Shown one piece after another: positions 24,351 to 34,789 of a stretch of 64,000 nucleotides of DNA. This DNA is from Planctomycetota bacterium (lineage in GTDB: Bacteria; Planctomycetota; UBA1135; UBA2386). Location of the stretch: NCBI GenBank assembly GCA_020638735.1, contig JACKHZ010000012.1, positions 310,001-374,000 on the forward strand, in the 5' to 3' direction. The notes beneath the pieces were generated by a model, which worked only from the letters and a program-made list of their open reading frames with translations, was not told the origin of the DNA and ran no database searches. The position numbers and the translations under genes were made by a program. Position 1 is the stretch's first letter; each line of letters opens with the position of its first letter.

Positions 24351-26687
24351 ATGAGCAACCTGCAAGCGTCCGTCATCGCCCTGGCCCTCGCGCTCGCCGT
24401 CGCGGCGGACGCGCCGCGCGCCCAGGGCACCGCCGCCGACTACCAGCGCGCCGCGGCGTCGGCGGCGAAGTGGCGGCGGGCGACGCGGGCCTTCGCGCCG
24501 GAGGTGCACTGGACCGACGACGGCGCGTGGTTCGAGCGCGGCACTGGCGGCGAACATCGCTTCGTGCGGGTGTCGCGCGACGGCGCCGTGCAGGTCGACG
24601 CCGACCCGGCGAAGCTCGGTATCGACGCGACGCCGCAGTCGCTCGCCCCGCTGCGGCGCGTGCAGCCGAGCCGCAACAGCAGCCGCGAGGCGCAGATCGT
24701 CTTCGACAACCGCTTCGATCGTCCGGTGCGCCTGTTCTGGGTCGACACCGACGGCCAGCCGCAGCCGTACGGCGAGATCGCCGCGGGCGCGCGGCGCGAC
24801 ATGTCGACCTACGTCGGCCACGTGTTCCTCGGTGACTTCGAGAAGGACGACGTCGTGGGGGTGTTCGTCGCCGGGCGCGGCAAGGGCGTCGCCGTGTTCG
24901 ACGAGGCGTCGCAGCGTGCGCTGCGCGAGTCCGAGCCGGCGCGGCGCGAGCCGCGCAGCGAACGGGTCGGTCGTCGCGGCGCGCGGCTGTCGATCCGGGA
25001 GCACGACGTCTGGTTGCGCGACGGCGGCGAGGAGGTGCGGCTGACCGACGACGGCACGGCCGCGGACGCCTACCGCGAACCGCGCCACGCGTCGCCGGAC
25101 GGTCGCTTCGCGCTCGGCTTCCGGGTCGCCGAGGGGGAGCCGCATCCGGTCTACATGGTCGACTCGTCGCCGCGCGACCAGCTGCAGCCCAAGCTGTTCC
25201 AGCACGACTACACCAAGCCGGGCGATCGCATCGACGCGCCGCGGCCGGTGTTGTTCGACCTCGTCGGGAAGCGCCGCGTGTCGGTCGACGAGGCGCCGTT
25301 CGTCGACGCGTGGTCGATCGATCACGTGCGCTGGTCGGAGCACGGTCGCGAGGTCTACTGTCTGTACAACCGTCGCGGCCACCAGCTGCTGCGCCTCTAC
25401 GCGATCGACGCCGCGACCGGCGCGGTGCGGGTCGTGCTCGAGGAGAAGAGCGACACGTTCGTCGACTACTCGCAGAAGACGACGCTGCACTGGCTCGCGG
25501 GCGGCGGGTCGTTCTTGTGGGCCAGCGAGCGCGACGGGTGGAACCACCTCTACGTCGTCGACGCGGCGACCGGCGCGATGCGTCAGCTGACCAAGGGAGA
25601 GTGGGTGGTGCGGGCGCTGGAGAAGGTCGACGAGGCGGCCGGCGAGGTGTGGTTCACGGCGATGGGCATCCGGCCCGGGCAGGATCCGTACCACAAGCAC
25701 CTCGCGCGTATCCGCCTCGACGGCAGCGCGCTGACGGTGCTGACCGAAGGCGACGGCAGCCACGAATGGCAGTTCTCGCCCGACGGTTCGCTGTTCGTCG
25801 ATCGCTGGTCGCGCGCCGATCATCCGTGGGTCACCGAGCTGCGGCGCGCGCAGGACGGCGCGTTGGTCGCGGAGCTCGGCCGCGACGACGTCGAACAGTT
25901 GCTCGCGACCGGCTACCGCCCGCCCGAGCGCTTCGTCGCCAAGGGCCGCGACGGCGTCACCGACATCCACGGCATCCTGATCGTGCCGTCCGACTTCGAC
26001 CCGGCGAAGCGCTACCCGGTCGTCGAGGACATCTACGCGGGCCCGCACGACCACTTCGTGCCGAAGCGCTGGGAGCTCGGCAATCGCCAGCGCGCGCTCG
26101 CCGAGCTCGGCTTCGTCGTCGTCAAGATCGACGGCATGGGCACCAACTGGCGCAGCCGCGCGTTCCACGACGTCTGCTGGCGCAACCTGAAGGACGCGGG
26201 CTTCCCGGATCGCATCGCCTGGCTGCGCGCCGCGGCGGCCGAGCGGCCGTGGCTGGATCTCGAGCGCGTCGGCATCTTCGGCGGCAGCGCCGGCGGCCAG
26301 AGCGCGCTCGCCGCGCTGCTGCACCACGGCGACTTCTACAAGGTCGCGGTCGCCGACTGCGGTTGCCACGACAACCGCATGGACAAGATCTGGTGGAACG
26401 AGGCGTGGATGGGCTACCCGATCGGCCCGTGGTACGCCGACAGCTCCAACGTCACGCACGCGGCGAAGCTGACGGGCAAGCTGCTGCTGACCGTCGGCGA
26501 ACTCGACCGCAACGTCGATCCGGCTTCGACCATGCAGGTCGTCGACGCGCTGATCCGCGCCGACAAGGACTTCGACTTCGTCATCGTGCCGGGCGGCGGC
26601 CACGGCGTCGGCGAGATGCCGTACCTCGTGCGCCGCCGGCAGGACTTCTTCGTGCGCTGGCTGCACGGCGTGGAGCCGCGGCGCTGA
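24351..26687 (+). CDS. Exported S9-family prolyl oligopeptidase/DPP-IV-like peptidase with a VHL-beta-like insert
   Basis: A 778-residue protein with a signal peptide (about 1-24). Residues ~115-175 ('IVFDNRFDRPVRLFWVDTDG', 'YVGHVFLGDF', 'GVFVAG') resemble the von Hippel-Lindau beta domain, known in some bacterial S9 peptidases. A DPP-IV beta-propeller follows (about 190-520; 'LRLYAIDAATG', 'FLWASERDGWNHLYVVD'). The C-terminal hydrolase domain has the nucleophile in 'IFGGSAGGQSALA' (about Ser646), Asp in 'GELDRNVDP' and His in 'PGGGHGVGE'. It should cleave dipeptides after Pro or Ala outside the cytoplasm. Gene length is normal for the family plus the insert. Confidence 0.9.
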   Translation: MSNLQASVIALALALAVAADAPRAQGTAADYQRAAASAAKWRRATRAFAPEVHWTDDGAWFERGTGGEHRFVRVSRDGAVQVDADPAKLGIDATPQSLAPLRRVQPSRNSSREAQIVFDNRFDRPVRLFWVDTDGQPQPYGEIAAGARRDMSTYVGHVFLGDFEKDDVVGVFVAGRGKGVAVFDEASQRALRESEPARREPRSERVGRRGARLSIREHDVWLRDGGEEVRLTDDGTAADAYREPRHASPDGRFALGFRVAEGEPHPVYMVDSSPRDQLQPKLFQHDYTKPGDRIDAPRPVLFDLVGKRRVSVDEAPFVDAWSIDHVRWSEHGREVYCLYNRRGHQLLRLYAIDAATGAVRVVLEEKSDTFVDYSQKTTLHWLAGGGSFLWASERDGWNHLYVVDAATGAMRQLTKGEWVVRALEKVDEAAGEVWFTAMGIRPGQDPYHKHLARIRLDGSALTVLTEGDGSHEWQFSPDGSLFVDRWSRADHPWVTELRRAQDGALVAELGRDDVEQLLATGYRPPERFVAKGRDGVTDIHGILIVPSDFDPAKRYPVVEDIYAGPHDHFVPKRWELGNRQRALAELGFVVVKIDGMGTNWRSRAFHDVCWRNLKDAGFPDRIAWLRAAAAERPWLDLERVGIFGGSAGGQSALAALLHHGDFYKVAVADCGCHDNRMDKIWWNEAWMGYPIGPWYADSSNVTHAAKLTGKLLLTVGELDRNVDPASTMQVVDALIRADKDFDFVIVPGGGHGVGEMPYLVRRRQDFFVRWLHGVEPRR

Positions 26688-26692
26688 CTGCA

Positions 26693-26729
26693 GAGCGAGG
26701 AGGATGAACCGGGTTCGGTACCCTCGCTC
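26693..26729 (+). terminator. Hairpin downstream of the S9 peptidase gene, likely terminator
   Basis: GAGCGAGG (26693-26700) pairs with CCTCGCTC (26722-26729), an 8-bp stem. The internal sequence can form a second small hairpin, GAAC (26706-26709) with GTTC (26713-26716). There is no T-run, as expected in very GC-rich genomes. It lies 6 bp after the stop codon, before the next promoter. Confidence 0.4.
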
Positions 26730-26749
26730 TCGCGGTACGCTGTTGCGCC

Positions 26750-27787
26750 ATGAGCGGAATGCGTTGTGTCGTCGTCCGTGAGCACGGTGGGGTCGAGAAG
26801 CTTCGGCTCGAAGAGCGCGCGATGCCGACGCCGGGGCCCGGGCAGGTGCGAGTGCGCATGCTGGCGGTCGGGCTCAACCACCTCGACACGTGGGTGCGGC
26901 GCGGCGTGCCGGGACACACCTTTCCGCTGCCGCTGGTGATGTCGAGCGACGGCTGCGGCGTGATCGACGCGCTCGGGCCGGGCGCCGCCGGCTGCAGGGA
27001 AGGCGACGAAGTGGTGGTGCTGCCCGGCGTGTCGTGCGGCGCGTGCGAGGCGTGCCAGTCGGGCGTCGACAACCTGTGCCGCAGCTACCACATCCTCGGC
27101 GAGAGCTGCGACGGGACGGCCGCCGACTACGTCTGCGTGCCGGTCGCCAACGTCGCGCCGAAGCCGCTGCGGCTGTCGGTCGCCGAGGCGGCGGCGGTGC
27201 CGTTGGTGTTCCAGACGGCGTGGAACATGCTCGTGCGCCGCGCCGAGCTGCGTGCGGGTGAGACGGTGCTGGTGCACGCCGGTCTGTCCGGCGTCGGCGC
27301 CGCGGCGGTGCAGATCGCGCGCGCGCTCGGCGCGCAGGTGATCGCGACCGCCGGCGGCGAGGCCAAGTGCGAACGCGTTCGCGCGCTCGGTGCGCACCAC
27401 TGCATCGACTACACGGCCGGCGACTTCGTCGGTGCCGTCAAGCAGCTGACCGGCAAGGCCGGCGTGCAGGTGGTGTTCGAGCACGTCGGTGCGGCGACGT
27501 TCGCCGGCTCGATCAAGTGCCTCGCGCGCGGCGGCCGGCTGGTGACGTGCGGGGCGACCACCGGCGGCAACGTCGAGCTGTCGCTGCACCAGGTGTTCTT
27601 CAAGTCGCTGTCGATCCTCGGCTCGACGATGGGCAGCAAGGGTGACCTGCGCGCCGTGCTGCGCATGTTCGAGCTCGGCACGTTCCGCGCCGTCGTGGAC
27701 CGCACGCTGCCGCTGGCCGACGTCGCCACCGCGCACACGCTGCTCGAGTCGCGCGCGGCGATGGGCAAGGTCGTGCTGACGGTGTGA
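26750..27787 (+). CDS. Zinc-binding dehydrogenase (medium-chain, alcohol dehydrogenase-like)
   Basis: A 345-residue protein. The N-terminal GroES-like domain has the structural-zinc cysteine cluster 'CGACEACQSGVDNLC'. The catalytic region 'LNHLDTWVRRG' has Asn/His in place of the usual Cys, and 'MSSDGCGVIDALG' follows. The Rossmann motif is 'VLVHAGLSGVGAAAVQIARALGA', and 'YTAGDFVGAVKQLTGKAGVQVVFEHVG' is typical of the alcohol dehydrogenase/quinone reductase border group. It catalyses NAD(P)-dependent reduction; the substrate is unknown. The ATG at 26750 is accepted, although the ATG at 26759 (MRCVVVREHG) also fits. Confidence 0.88.
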   Translation: MSGMRCVVVREHGGVEKLRLEERAMPTPGPGQVRVRMLAVGLNHLDTWVRRGVPGHTFPLPLVMSSDGCGVIDALGPGAAGCREGDEVVVLPGVSCGACEACQSGVDNLCRSYHILGESCDGTAADYVCVPVANVAPKPLRLSVAEAAAVPLVFQTAWNMLVRRAELRAGETVLVHAGLSGVGAAAVQIARALGAQVIATAGGEAKCERVRALGAHHCIDYTAGDFVGAVKQLTGKAGVQVVFEHVGAATFAGSIKCLARGGRLVTCGATTGGNVELSLHQVFFKSLSILGSTMGSKGDLRAVLRMFELGTFRAVVDRTLPLADVATAHTLLESRAAMGKVVLTV

Positions 27788-27788
27788 G

Positions 27789-29506
<1,718 letters not shown>

Positions 29507-29510
<4 letters not shown>

Positions 29511-30037
29511 GCGTCGCTCCCGTCGTTCTTCTCGATGCATTGCCGCAGCGCCTGCCGGCTGCGCTGGGCGAGGGTCTTGGCGCCGTTGACCTGCAGCCCG
29601 ATGCGCGGGCCGACCTCCTGCCAGCGCAGCCCGTCGCGATAGTGCAGCTCGAGCGCCTGACGCGCCCGCGGCTGGAGGCGCCCGAGGCATTCGCGCAGCC
29701 GCGCGATCAGCTCGTCGCCGTCGTCGGCCGTCGCCGTCGCCGTCCACAGCTGGTCCACCGCGTCGGCGATCTCGCGTTCGCGCCGGCGCCGCCACCAGCG
29801 CCGCGAACGCAGCCACTGGTTCTTGGCGATGCCGAGGACGAACGCGTCGGGGTTGGCGACGCCGTCGCGCGGTGCGCGCAGCGCCGCCAGCAGCGTCTCC
29901 TGGGTCAGGTCGTCGGCCTCGGTCGCCGACGCCCCGAGCGCGCGCAGGTAGCGCCAGACGCGCTGCCGGGTGCGGTCGGCGTCGGCTGCGGTGCTGGCGG
30001 TGGCCACTGCTGGCTCGGGGGATCTGGTCACGGTCAC
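29507..30037 (-). CDS. ECF-type RNA polymerase sigma factor
   Basis: A 176-residue protein from the GTG at 30037 (a second GTG lies at 30031). Region 2 is 'WRYLRALGASATEADDLTQETLLAAL' with 'NPDAFVLGIAKNQWLRSRRWWRR'. Region 4 is 'ARQALELHYRDGLRWQEVGPRIG' with a helix-turn-helix. An upstream ATG at 30181 would add 48 non-conserved residues running into the response-regulator gene region, so it was rejected. It is translationally coupled to the LRR membrane protein, its probable regulator. No target promoter could be identified. Confidence 0.88.
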
Positions 30038-30143
30038 GCGGGGAGGTCGCTCGGGTCGCCGAATGCTATTCACGAAATGCGGACTCGCTGCACGCCGGGG
30101 TGCGATCGTCGGCACGATCGTGCGCCGCCGCGCGTCGTCGCGT

Positions 30144-30785
30144 TCAGCAGAGACCGAGTTCGATCGCGCGCAGCACGGCACGTGTGCGGTCGCCGGCGGA
30201 CAGCTTGCCGAGCAGCACGCTGACGTGGTTCTTGACGGTGCCCTCCGCGAGCCCGAGGCCGTCGGCGATCTCCCGGTTGGTCAAGCCGGCCGCCATCAGC
30301 CGCAGCACGTCCGATTCGCGTGGCGTCAGTGACGGTGCGGCGGCGTGTGCGGCGCCGCCCTTGGCATGGGCGAGGGCGCTGCGCACCCGGTCCCCGACGG
30401 CGGGGCGAAGGGCCAGGTGGCCCCTGTGTACATCGGCGATCGCCTCGAGCAGCTCGGTGAGCGAGGCATCCTTGAGCAGGAAGCCGCGGGCGCCGCGCTG
30501 CGCCGCCAACAGCAGCGCAGCGTCGTCGTCGAAGGTCGTCAGCACGATGGTGCGCGGCAGCTGATGGCCCTGTTCCTGGAGGCGACGCAGCACTTCGTGT
30601 CCGTCGACACCGGGCATGCGCAGGTCGAGCAGCATCACGTCGACGTCGGTCTCGTCGAGCAGCCGGAGGGCCTGCTCCCCGTCACCCGCAGTGGCGACGA
30701 CACGGACCGTGTCGGTCGACGACAGCAGCGCGGCGAAGCCCTCGCGGACCAGGCGGTGGTCGTCGACGATCAGCACCCGGATCAT
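30144..30785 (-). CDS. LuxR/NarL-type response regulator
   Basis: A 213-residue protein. The receiver domain (1-~120) has acidic residues in 'LIVDDH', phosphoacceptor Asp in 'VMLLDLRMPGVDG', Thr in 'IVLTTFDDD' and Lys in 'FLLKDAS'. The C-terminal LuxR helix-turn-helix has 'LTPRESDVLRLMAAGLTNREI' and 'GTVKNHVSVLLGKL'. The ATG at 30785 overlaps the kinase stop (4 bp), forming a two-component operon. It is likely to bind DNA as a dimer after phosphorylation by the adjacent kinase. The regulon is unknown. Confidence 0.95.
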   Translation of the reverse strand: MIRVLIVDDHRLVREGFAALLSSTDTVRVVATAGDGEQALRLLDETDVDVMLLDLRMPGVDGHEVLRRLQEQGHQLPRTIVLTTFDDDAALLLAAQRGARGFLLKDASLTELLEAIADVHRGHLALRPAVGDRVRSALAHAKGGAAHAAAPSLTPRESDVLRLMAAGLTNREIADGLGLAEGTVKNHVSVLLGKLSAGDRTRAVLRAIELGLC

Positions 30786-31948
30786 GCTCGCGATCCTCCG
30801 GTGGTCGCCGATGGCAGCGTGATCGTCACCGTCGTACCCAGGCCGGGGTCGCGCGCGATCGCGAACCCACACCCGGCTTCGCGGCACCGGCCGGCCATTC
30901 CCGAGAGCCCACGCCCCGCGAGCTCGCCCTGCCAGCTGCGGCCGTCGTCGATGCAGCGGATCGCGCCGTCGCGGACCTCGATGCGCAGTGACGATGCGGC
31001 GGCGTGCTTGCGCGCATTGGTCACCGCCTCCTGCACGGCGCGGAACACCTCGCGCGCGGCCGACGGGGCCAGACGACGCAGGGCCTTCTCGTCGTCGACG
31101 ATCACCTCGGTCCGCGGCGTGGTGGCGGGGTCTTGGAGTTGGACCAGGGCGCGCTGCAGGTCGAAGTCGTCGCGCCCCTGCATCTCGTCGACGACCCCGC
31201 GGACTTCGGCGAGCAGGAGCCGCGTGAGTTGCCTGGCCTGCTCCAGGTGCCGATCCTCGTGGGAGGCGGCCGTCGCCTGCAGCTGCAGCTGCAACGCGAC
31301 CAGGTGATGCCCGAGCACGTCGTGCAGGTCCGTCGCGATCTGGTTCCGTTCGGCGCGACGTGCTGCCGTGGCGAGCAGGTTGCGAGTCGCCGCCAGCTCC
31401 GTCCGGGCGCGTCGCTCGGCGGCTGCTGTGCGCGAGAAGGCGTAGCCGAGCAGCTGGAAGCCGAAGAACCCGAACGCCGCCGAGGTGCCGACTTCGGTGC
31501 TCCAGCGGCCGACGTAGACGGCGAGCAGCACCAGCGACTGCACGCCGATCCAGGTCATCGCCAGGCGCGGGCGCAGCTCGTGCAGCCGCGCCGCCACGAC
31601 CACCAGCAGCGCCGCGGTCAGCGCGGCGCCGCCATAGACGACCGGAATCAGCCAGATGGCGACACAGGCTGCCGCGGTGGCGACGGCCAGGGTCGCGAGG
31701 CGCAGCCGGCGCGAGTCGCAGCGGTGCGCGAACTGATCGGCGACGGCGAACACCACAATGCAGACAGTCCACCAGCCGAGGTGTTCGGGCAGGTTGGCCG
31801 GCCGCAGGATCGCTCGCTGCAGCACCGGCGCGATCGCCACGGCGATGCCGAGCGGACCGAGCCACGGCGGAGGCGTGTGGTTGCGTCCCGCCGCCGGTAC
31901 CTCGCAGGCCATGTCGTCGCGCGTGCTGCCGGGCACCATGCACGGCAA
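30782..31948 (-). CDS. NarL-group (HisKA_3) sensor histidine kinase
   Basis: A 388-residue protein from the ATG at 31948; the ATG at 31912 gives 376 residues and is equally possible. Four or five hydrophobic segments fill residues ~28-165, with no sizeable extracellular sensor domain. The dimerisation/phosphoacceptor box is 'ERNQIATDLHDVLGHHL'. The ATPase domain has 'REVFRAVQEAVTNARKHAAA' (N box), 'CIDDGR' (D box) and 'GRGLSGMAGRCREAG' (G box). It pairs with the response regulator immediately downstream. The signal is probably sensed within the membrane. Confidence 0.92.
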   Translation of the reverse strand: MPCMVPGSTRDDMACEVPAAGRNHTPPPWLGPLGIAVAIAPVLQRAILRPANLPEHLGWWTVCIVVFAVADQFAHRCDSRRLRLATLAVATAAACVAIWLIPVVYGGAALTAALLVVVAARLHELRPRLAMTWIGVQSLVLLAVYVGRWSTEVGTSAAFGFFGFQLLGYAFSRTAAAERRARTELAATRNLLATAARRAERNQIATDLHDVLGHHLVALQLQLQATAASHEDRHLEQARQLTRLLLAEVRGVVDEMQGRDDFDLQRALVQLQDPATTPRTEVIVDDEKALRRLAPSAAREVFRAVQEAVTNARKHAAASSLRIEVRDGAIRCIDDGRSWQGELAGRGLSGMAGRCREAGCGFAIARDPGLGTTVTITLPSATTGGSRA

Positions 31949-32050
31949 ACTCTACTCGTTGCGAAGTCGACGGACCCGTGCCGAAAGTCATGGGTGCGGC
32001 AGTGACCGCCGGCACTGGTGCGCACCGTTGGGCGCGGTCAAGCTGCGGCG

Positions 32051-32989
32051 ATGCGCTCTCTTCGTCAGGCAATGCTCACTTCGTCGGCCGTGGTGCTCGG
32101 TGCCGCAGCCTTGTTCGCCCAGGACCCGGTCGTCGCCGACGAACTGTGGCGCGACGACCCGGCGGCGGTCGTCGACGGCTACCTCGCGGCCGCCGCGCAG
32201 GCGCCGGTCGAAGTCGTGCTGCTCGGCACGTTCCATTTCGACGATCAGGGGCTGGACGAGTACCAGCCGCAGCACCACTTCGACGCGCTCGAGGCGAAAC
32301 GCCAGCAGCAGATCGAGGCGGTCGTCGCGGCGCTGGCGAAGTGGCAGCCGGACCTGATCTGCGTCGAGCGCAGGCCGAACGCGCAGCCGCAGGTCGATGC
32401 CGACTATCGGCGCTACCGCGACGGCGAACTGCGCGATCGTCGCGGCGAGCTCGCGCAACTCGCCTATCGTCTGGCGGCGCAGCTGGGGCATGAGCGGGTG
32501 CATGCGATCGACGCCGATGGCCGGGCGCTCGAGCCGCGCGTGGATCCTGTGCAGTGGGCGGTCGAACGCGGCGTGCAACGCTCGCTGGCGACGCCGCTGT
32601 TGCAGGCCGGCGCCCGCTACACCCGCGATCGCGACCGCTTCATCGACCGCGAGGACCTGAGCACGATCCTGCGCTTCTTCAACCACGAGCGCGTGCTCGA
32701 GGCGTCGCACGCCGTCTATCTGGTCGGCAAGTTCCGCGCTGCCGACGGCGAACAGTTCCCCGGGCCCGACGGCTTCGTCAGTCAGTGGCACAACCGCAAC
32801 CTGCGGATCTTCAGCAACCTTTGTCGCGTCGCCAAGCCGGGGCAGCGGGTGCTGGTGCTGTTCGGGGTCGGTCACATGCCGATCCTGCGTCAGTGCGTGG
32901 TGTCGAGCCCGGAGTTCCGGTTGGTGGAGGTCGCCGACGTCATTCCGAAGGCGGTCGGCGCCAGCCCGGACGCAGGACGCGATCGCTGA
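32051..32989 (+). CDS. Exported DUF5694-like protein
   Basis: A 312-residue protein. The signal peptide (about 1-23) ends 'AALFAQDP'. The conserved blocks are 'VEVVLLGTFHFDDQGLDEYQ', 'LAKWQPDLICVERRPN' and 'RVLVLFGVGHMPILRQ'. This His/Glu pattern recalls the ChaN/EreA/TraB metalloprotein fold, to which DUF5694 belongs as far as I recall. Activity is unknown. The gene stands alone and is divergent from the histidine kinase gene, with 102 bp between them. Confidence 0.78.
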   Translation: MRSLRQAMLTSSAVVLGAAALFAQDPVVADELWRDDPAAVVDGYLAAAAQAPVEVVLLGTFHFDDQGLDEYQPQHHFDALEAKRQQQIEAVVAALAKWQPDLICVERRPNAQPQVDADYRRYRDGELRDRRGELAQLAYRLAAQLGHERVHAIDADGRALEPRVDPVQWAVERGVQRSLATPLLQAGARYTRDRDRFIDREDLSTILRFFNHERVLEASHAVYLVGKFRAADGEQFPGPDGFVSQWHNRNLRIFSNLCRVAKPGQRVLVLFGVGHMPILRQCVVSSPEFRLVEVADVIPKAVGASPDAGRDR

Positions 32990-33047
32990 TCCGACCTGCG
33001 GTCATGCTGTCGGATGCGGCGGTGCATCGGATAGCCTGCGGCCCAGC

Positions 33048-33512
33048 ATGAGCGACTCCACGCACCGCGACGTCCGTGCCCTGTTCGCCCACGAACGCAG
33101 CGCCGTGCTCAGCTCGGCGCACGCCGGCCACGGCGGTTGGCCCTATGCGTCGACCGTGCCCTATGCGATCAACGACGACGGCGACTTCGTCGTCTTCCTC
33201 AGCGACATCGCCGAGCACACGCGCAACCTGCTGGCCGAGCCGCGGGCGACGCTGTTGGTCGCCGATCCCGCCGCACGCGACGCGCCGCAGGCCGGCGCCC
33301 GCCACGCGGCGATGGTGCGCGCGGTGCGGCCCGAAGGGGTCGCCGCCGAGGCCGCCGAGCAGTGCTACTTCCAACGCTTCCCCGAGGCCGCGTCGATGCG
33401 TCAGAGCCACGGCTTCGCCGCGTGGGTGTTGATGGTCGAGCGCGTGCGCTGGATCGCCGGCTTCGGCGCGATGGGCTGGCTCGACCGCGACGCCTGGCAG
33501 CAAGCTGGATGA
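33048..33512 (+). CDS. HugZ/pyridoxamine 5'-phosphate oxidase-like flavoprotein
   Basis: A 154-residue protein with the split-barrel fold of PNPOx-like proteins: 'LSSAHAGHGGWPYASTVPYAIND', 'VFLSDIAEHTRNLLAEPRATLLV', 'WIAGFGAMGWLDRDAW'. The last block is typical of HugZ-like heme-utilisation relatives, although the haem-binding C-terminal domain of HugZ is missing. It probably binds FMN and acts as an oxidoreductase; the physiological substrate is unknown. The ATG at 33048 lies directly at the family N-terminus. Confidence 0.85.
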   Translation: MSDSTHRDVRALFAHERSAVLSSAHAGHGGWPYASTVPYAINDDGDFVVFLSDIAEHTRNLLAEPRATLLVADPAARDAPQAGARHAAMVRAVRPEGVAAEAAEQCYFQRFPEAASMRQSHGFAAWVLMVERVRWIAGFGAMGWLDRDAWQQAG

Positions 33513-33542
33513 GATGGGATGAGAGGGTCGGTTGCTCCGTGA

Positions 33543-33568
33543 GAGGGTACCGCACCCGGTACACCCTC
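33543..33568. terminator. Hairpin between convergent genes, likely bidirectional terminator
   Basis: AGGGT-ACC (33544-33551) pairs with GGT-ACACCCT (33558-33567), with a two-base bulge. It lies in the 66-bp gap between the convergent PNPOx-like and membrane-protein genes. No T-run is present. Confidence 0.35.
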
Positions 33569-33578
33569 CTCGCTTCGT

Positions 33579-34217
33579 TCACTCGCCCGCACTGTCGCTG
33601 TCGGCCGGGTTGCTGAGCAACCGCAGCTGCTCGCTGATCGCCAGCCACTCGCGCAGCTCCTGATCGAACTTCGCGTCCTTCTGCCGCGCGTCGTCGATCG
33701 CCGCGCGGTCGTCCGGGTCGAGCGCGCCGTCGGCATACAGCGCGAACGTCGCGTGGGCCTGCCTCGCGGTGTGGCGACGCATCGCCTCCTGACTGCCGGA
33801 GATGAAGGCGAGGATGCCGCCGGTCTGCATCAACGCCGCCCAGGCGGGGGTGGGCAGGCCGCAGGCCCACAGCGCGACGCCGACTGCGAACGCGCCGAGC
33901 GCCGGCCGGAACATGCGGCGGTAGCCAGGCAGCATCTGGTCGTTGCGCACGTGCCACAGGATCGCCTGCGCCGGCAGGCGTCGATACCAGTCGCGCATCG
34001 TGCCGAACAGGCCGCCGGCGCCGCCGAGCAGGCAGCCGATGCCGCCGCCGATCGAGCCGCCGACCTCGCCGCCGCCTTCGGCCCAGCCGATGCCGTAGAC
34101 GATCATCGCGAGGCCCGCGAGCATCAGCGCGCCCGACAGCGTCGCGACCGGCAGCATCAGCCATCGCGGCAGCAGCGACACGGTGCGCAGCGGAATCGAC
34201 GGTTCGGAGCGCTTCAT
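33579..34217 (-). CDS. Membrane protein with anti-sigma-like C-terminus, encoded with an ECF sigma factor
   Basis: A 212-residue protein. Hydrophobic segments lie around residues 18-45, 50-70 and 105-140. The soluble C-terminal tail, 'ALYADGALDPDDRAAIDDARQ' then 'DQELREWLAISEQLRLL', resembles the 'DGELsPeE...' helices of cytoplasmic anti-sigma factors, but at the C-terminus rather than the N-terminus and without the zinc His/Cys. The start overlaps the stop of the ECF sigma gene by 4 bp. Control of that sigma factor is inference from position and motif. Confidence 0.65.
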   Translation of the reverse strand: MKRSEPSIPLRTVSLLPRWLMLPVATLSGALMLAGLAMIVYGIGWAEGGGEVGGSIGGGIGCLLGGAGGLFGTMRDWYRRLPAQAILWHVRNDQMLPGYRRMFRPALGAFAVGVALWACGLPTPAWAALMQTGGILAFISGSQEAMRRHTARQAHATFALYADGALDPDDRAAIDDARQKDAKFDQELREWLAISEQLRLLSNPADSDSAGE

Positions 34218-34663
34218 CGCGACAACCTCTCGCGCAGCTTGTGGATCGCGCTGCTGCGCCGCGCGGCGACGGTGCCCAGCGAACAGCCGAGGATCTCGGC
34301 GACCTCGCGATAGCCGAGGCCGTCGACGGCGGTCAGCAGCAGCGTGTCGCGTTCGCCTTGGGGCAGGGTCGCCAACGCGGCGACCAGGTCGTGCTGCTCC
34401 GGCGCGTCCTCCGGCTCGACCGCGACATCGACGTCGGCACCCGTCGTCGGTCGGCGCTTGCGCAGCCGATCGATGCACGCGTTGCGTGCCAGGCGAAACA
34501 ACAACACCTCGGGGCACCGTTCCAGCGCATAGGCGCCGGGTCGGGCGAGCAGCCGCGTGAAGACGTCCTGCGCGACCTCCTCCGCGTCGTGGCGATTGCG
34601 CAGCAACTGCGCGCAGTAGCGCTCGATACGAGCGCGCCACGATTGGAAGGTCTCGGCGATCAC
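34214..34663 (-). CDS. ECF-type RNA polymerase sigma factor
   Basis: A 149-residue protein. Region 2 is 'YCAQLLRNRHDAEEVAQDVFTRLL' with 'LLFRLARNACIDRLRKRR'. Region 4 is 'LPQGERDTLLLTAVDGLGYREVAEILG' followed by 'GTVAARRSSAIHKLRERL'. It is shorter than the group mean but has both regions. It is coupled by a 4-bp overlap to the downstream membrane protein. The divergent gene at 34790 has a strong ribosome binding site and could be a target, although no conserved -35/-10 pair was identified. Confidence 0.93.
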   Translation of the reverse strand: MIAETFQSWRARIERYCAQLLRNRHDAEEVAQDVFTRLLARPGAYALERCPEVLLFRLARNACIDRLRKRRPTTGADVDVAVEPEDAPEQHDLVAALATLPQGERDTLLLTAVDGLGYREVAEILGCSLGTVAARRSSAIHKLRERLSR

Positions 34664-34789
34664 GACACGGGGAACACGACCGGCGGACGGTCCTGTTCAG
34701 GGATTTCTGCGGCGGTCGATGCGACCTCGGCGCGCACCGTTGCTAGACGAGTGTGCCCCCTGAACGCCGCTCTGCAAAGGAGAGTCGCG

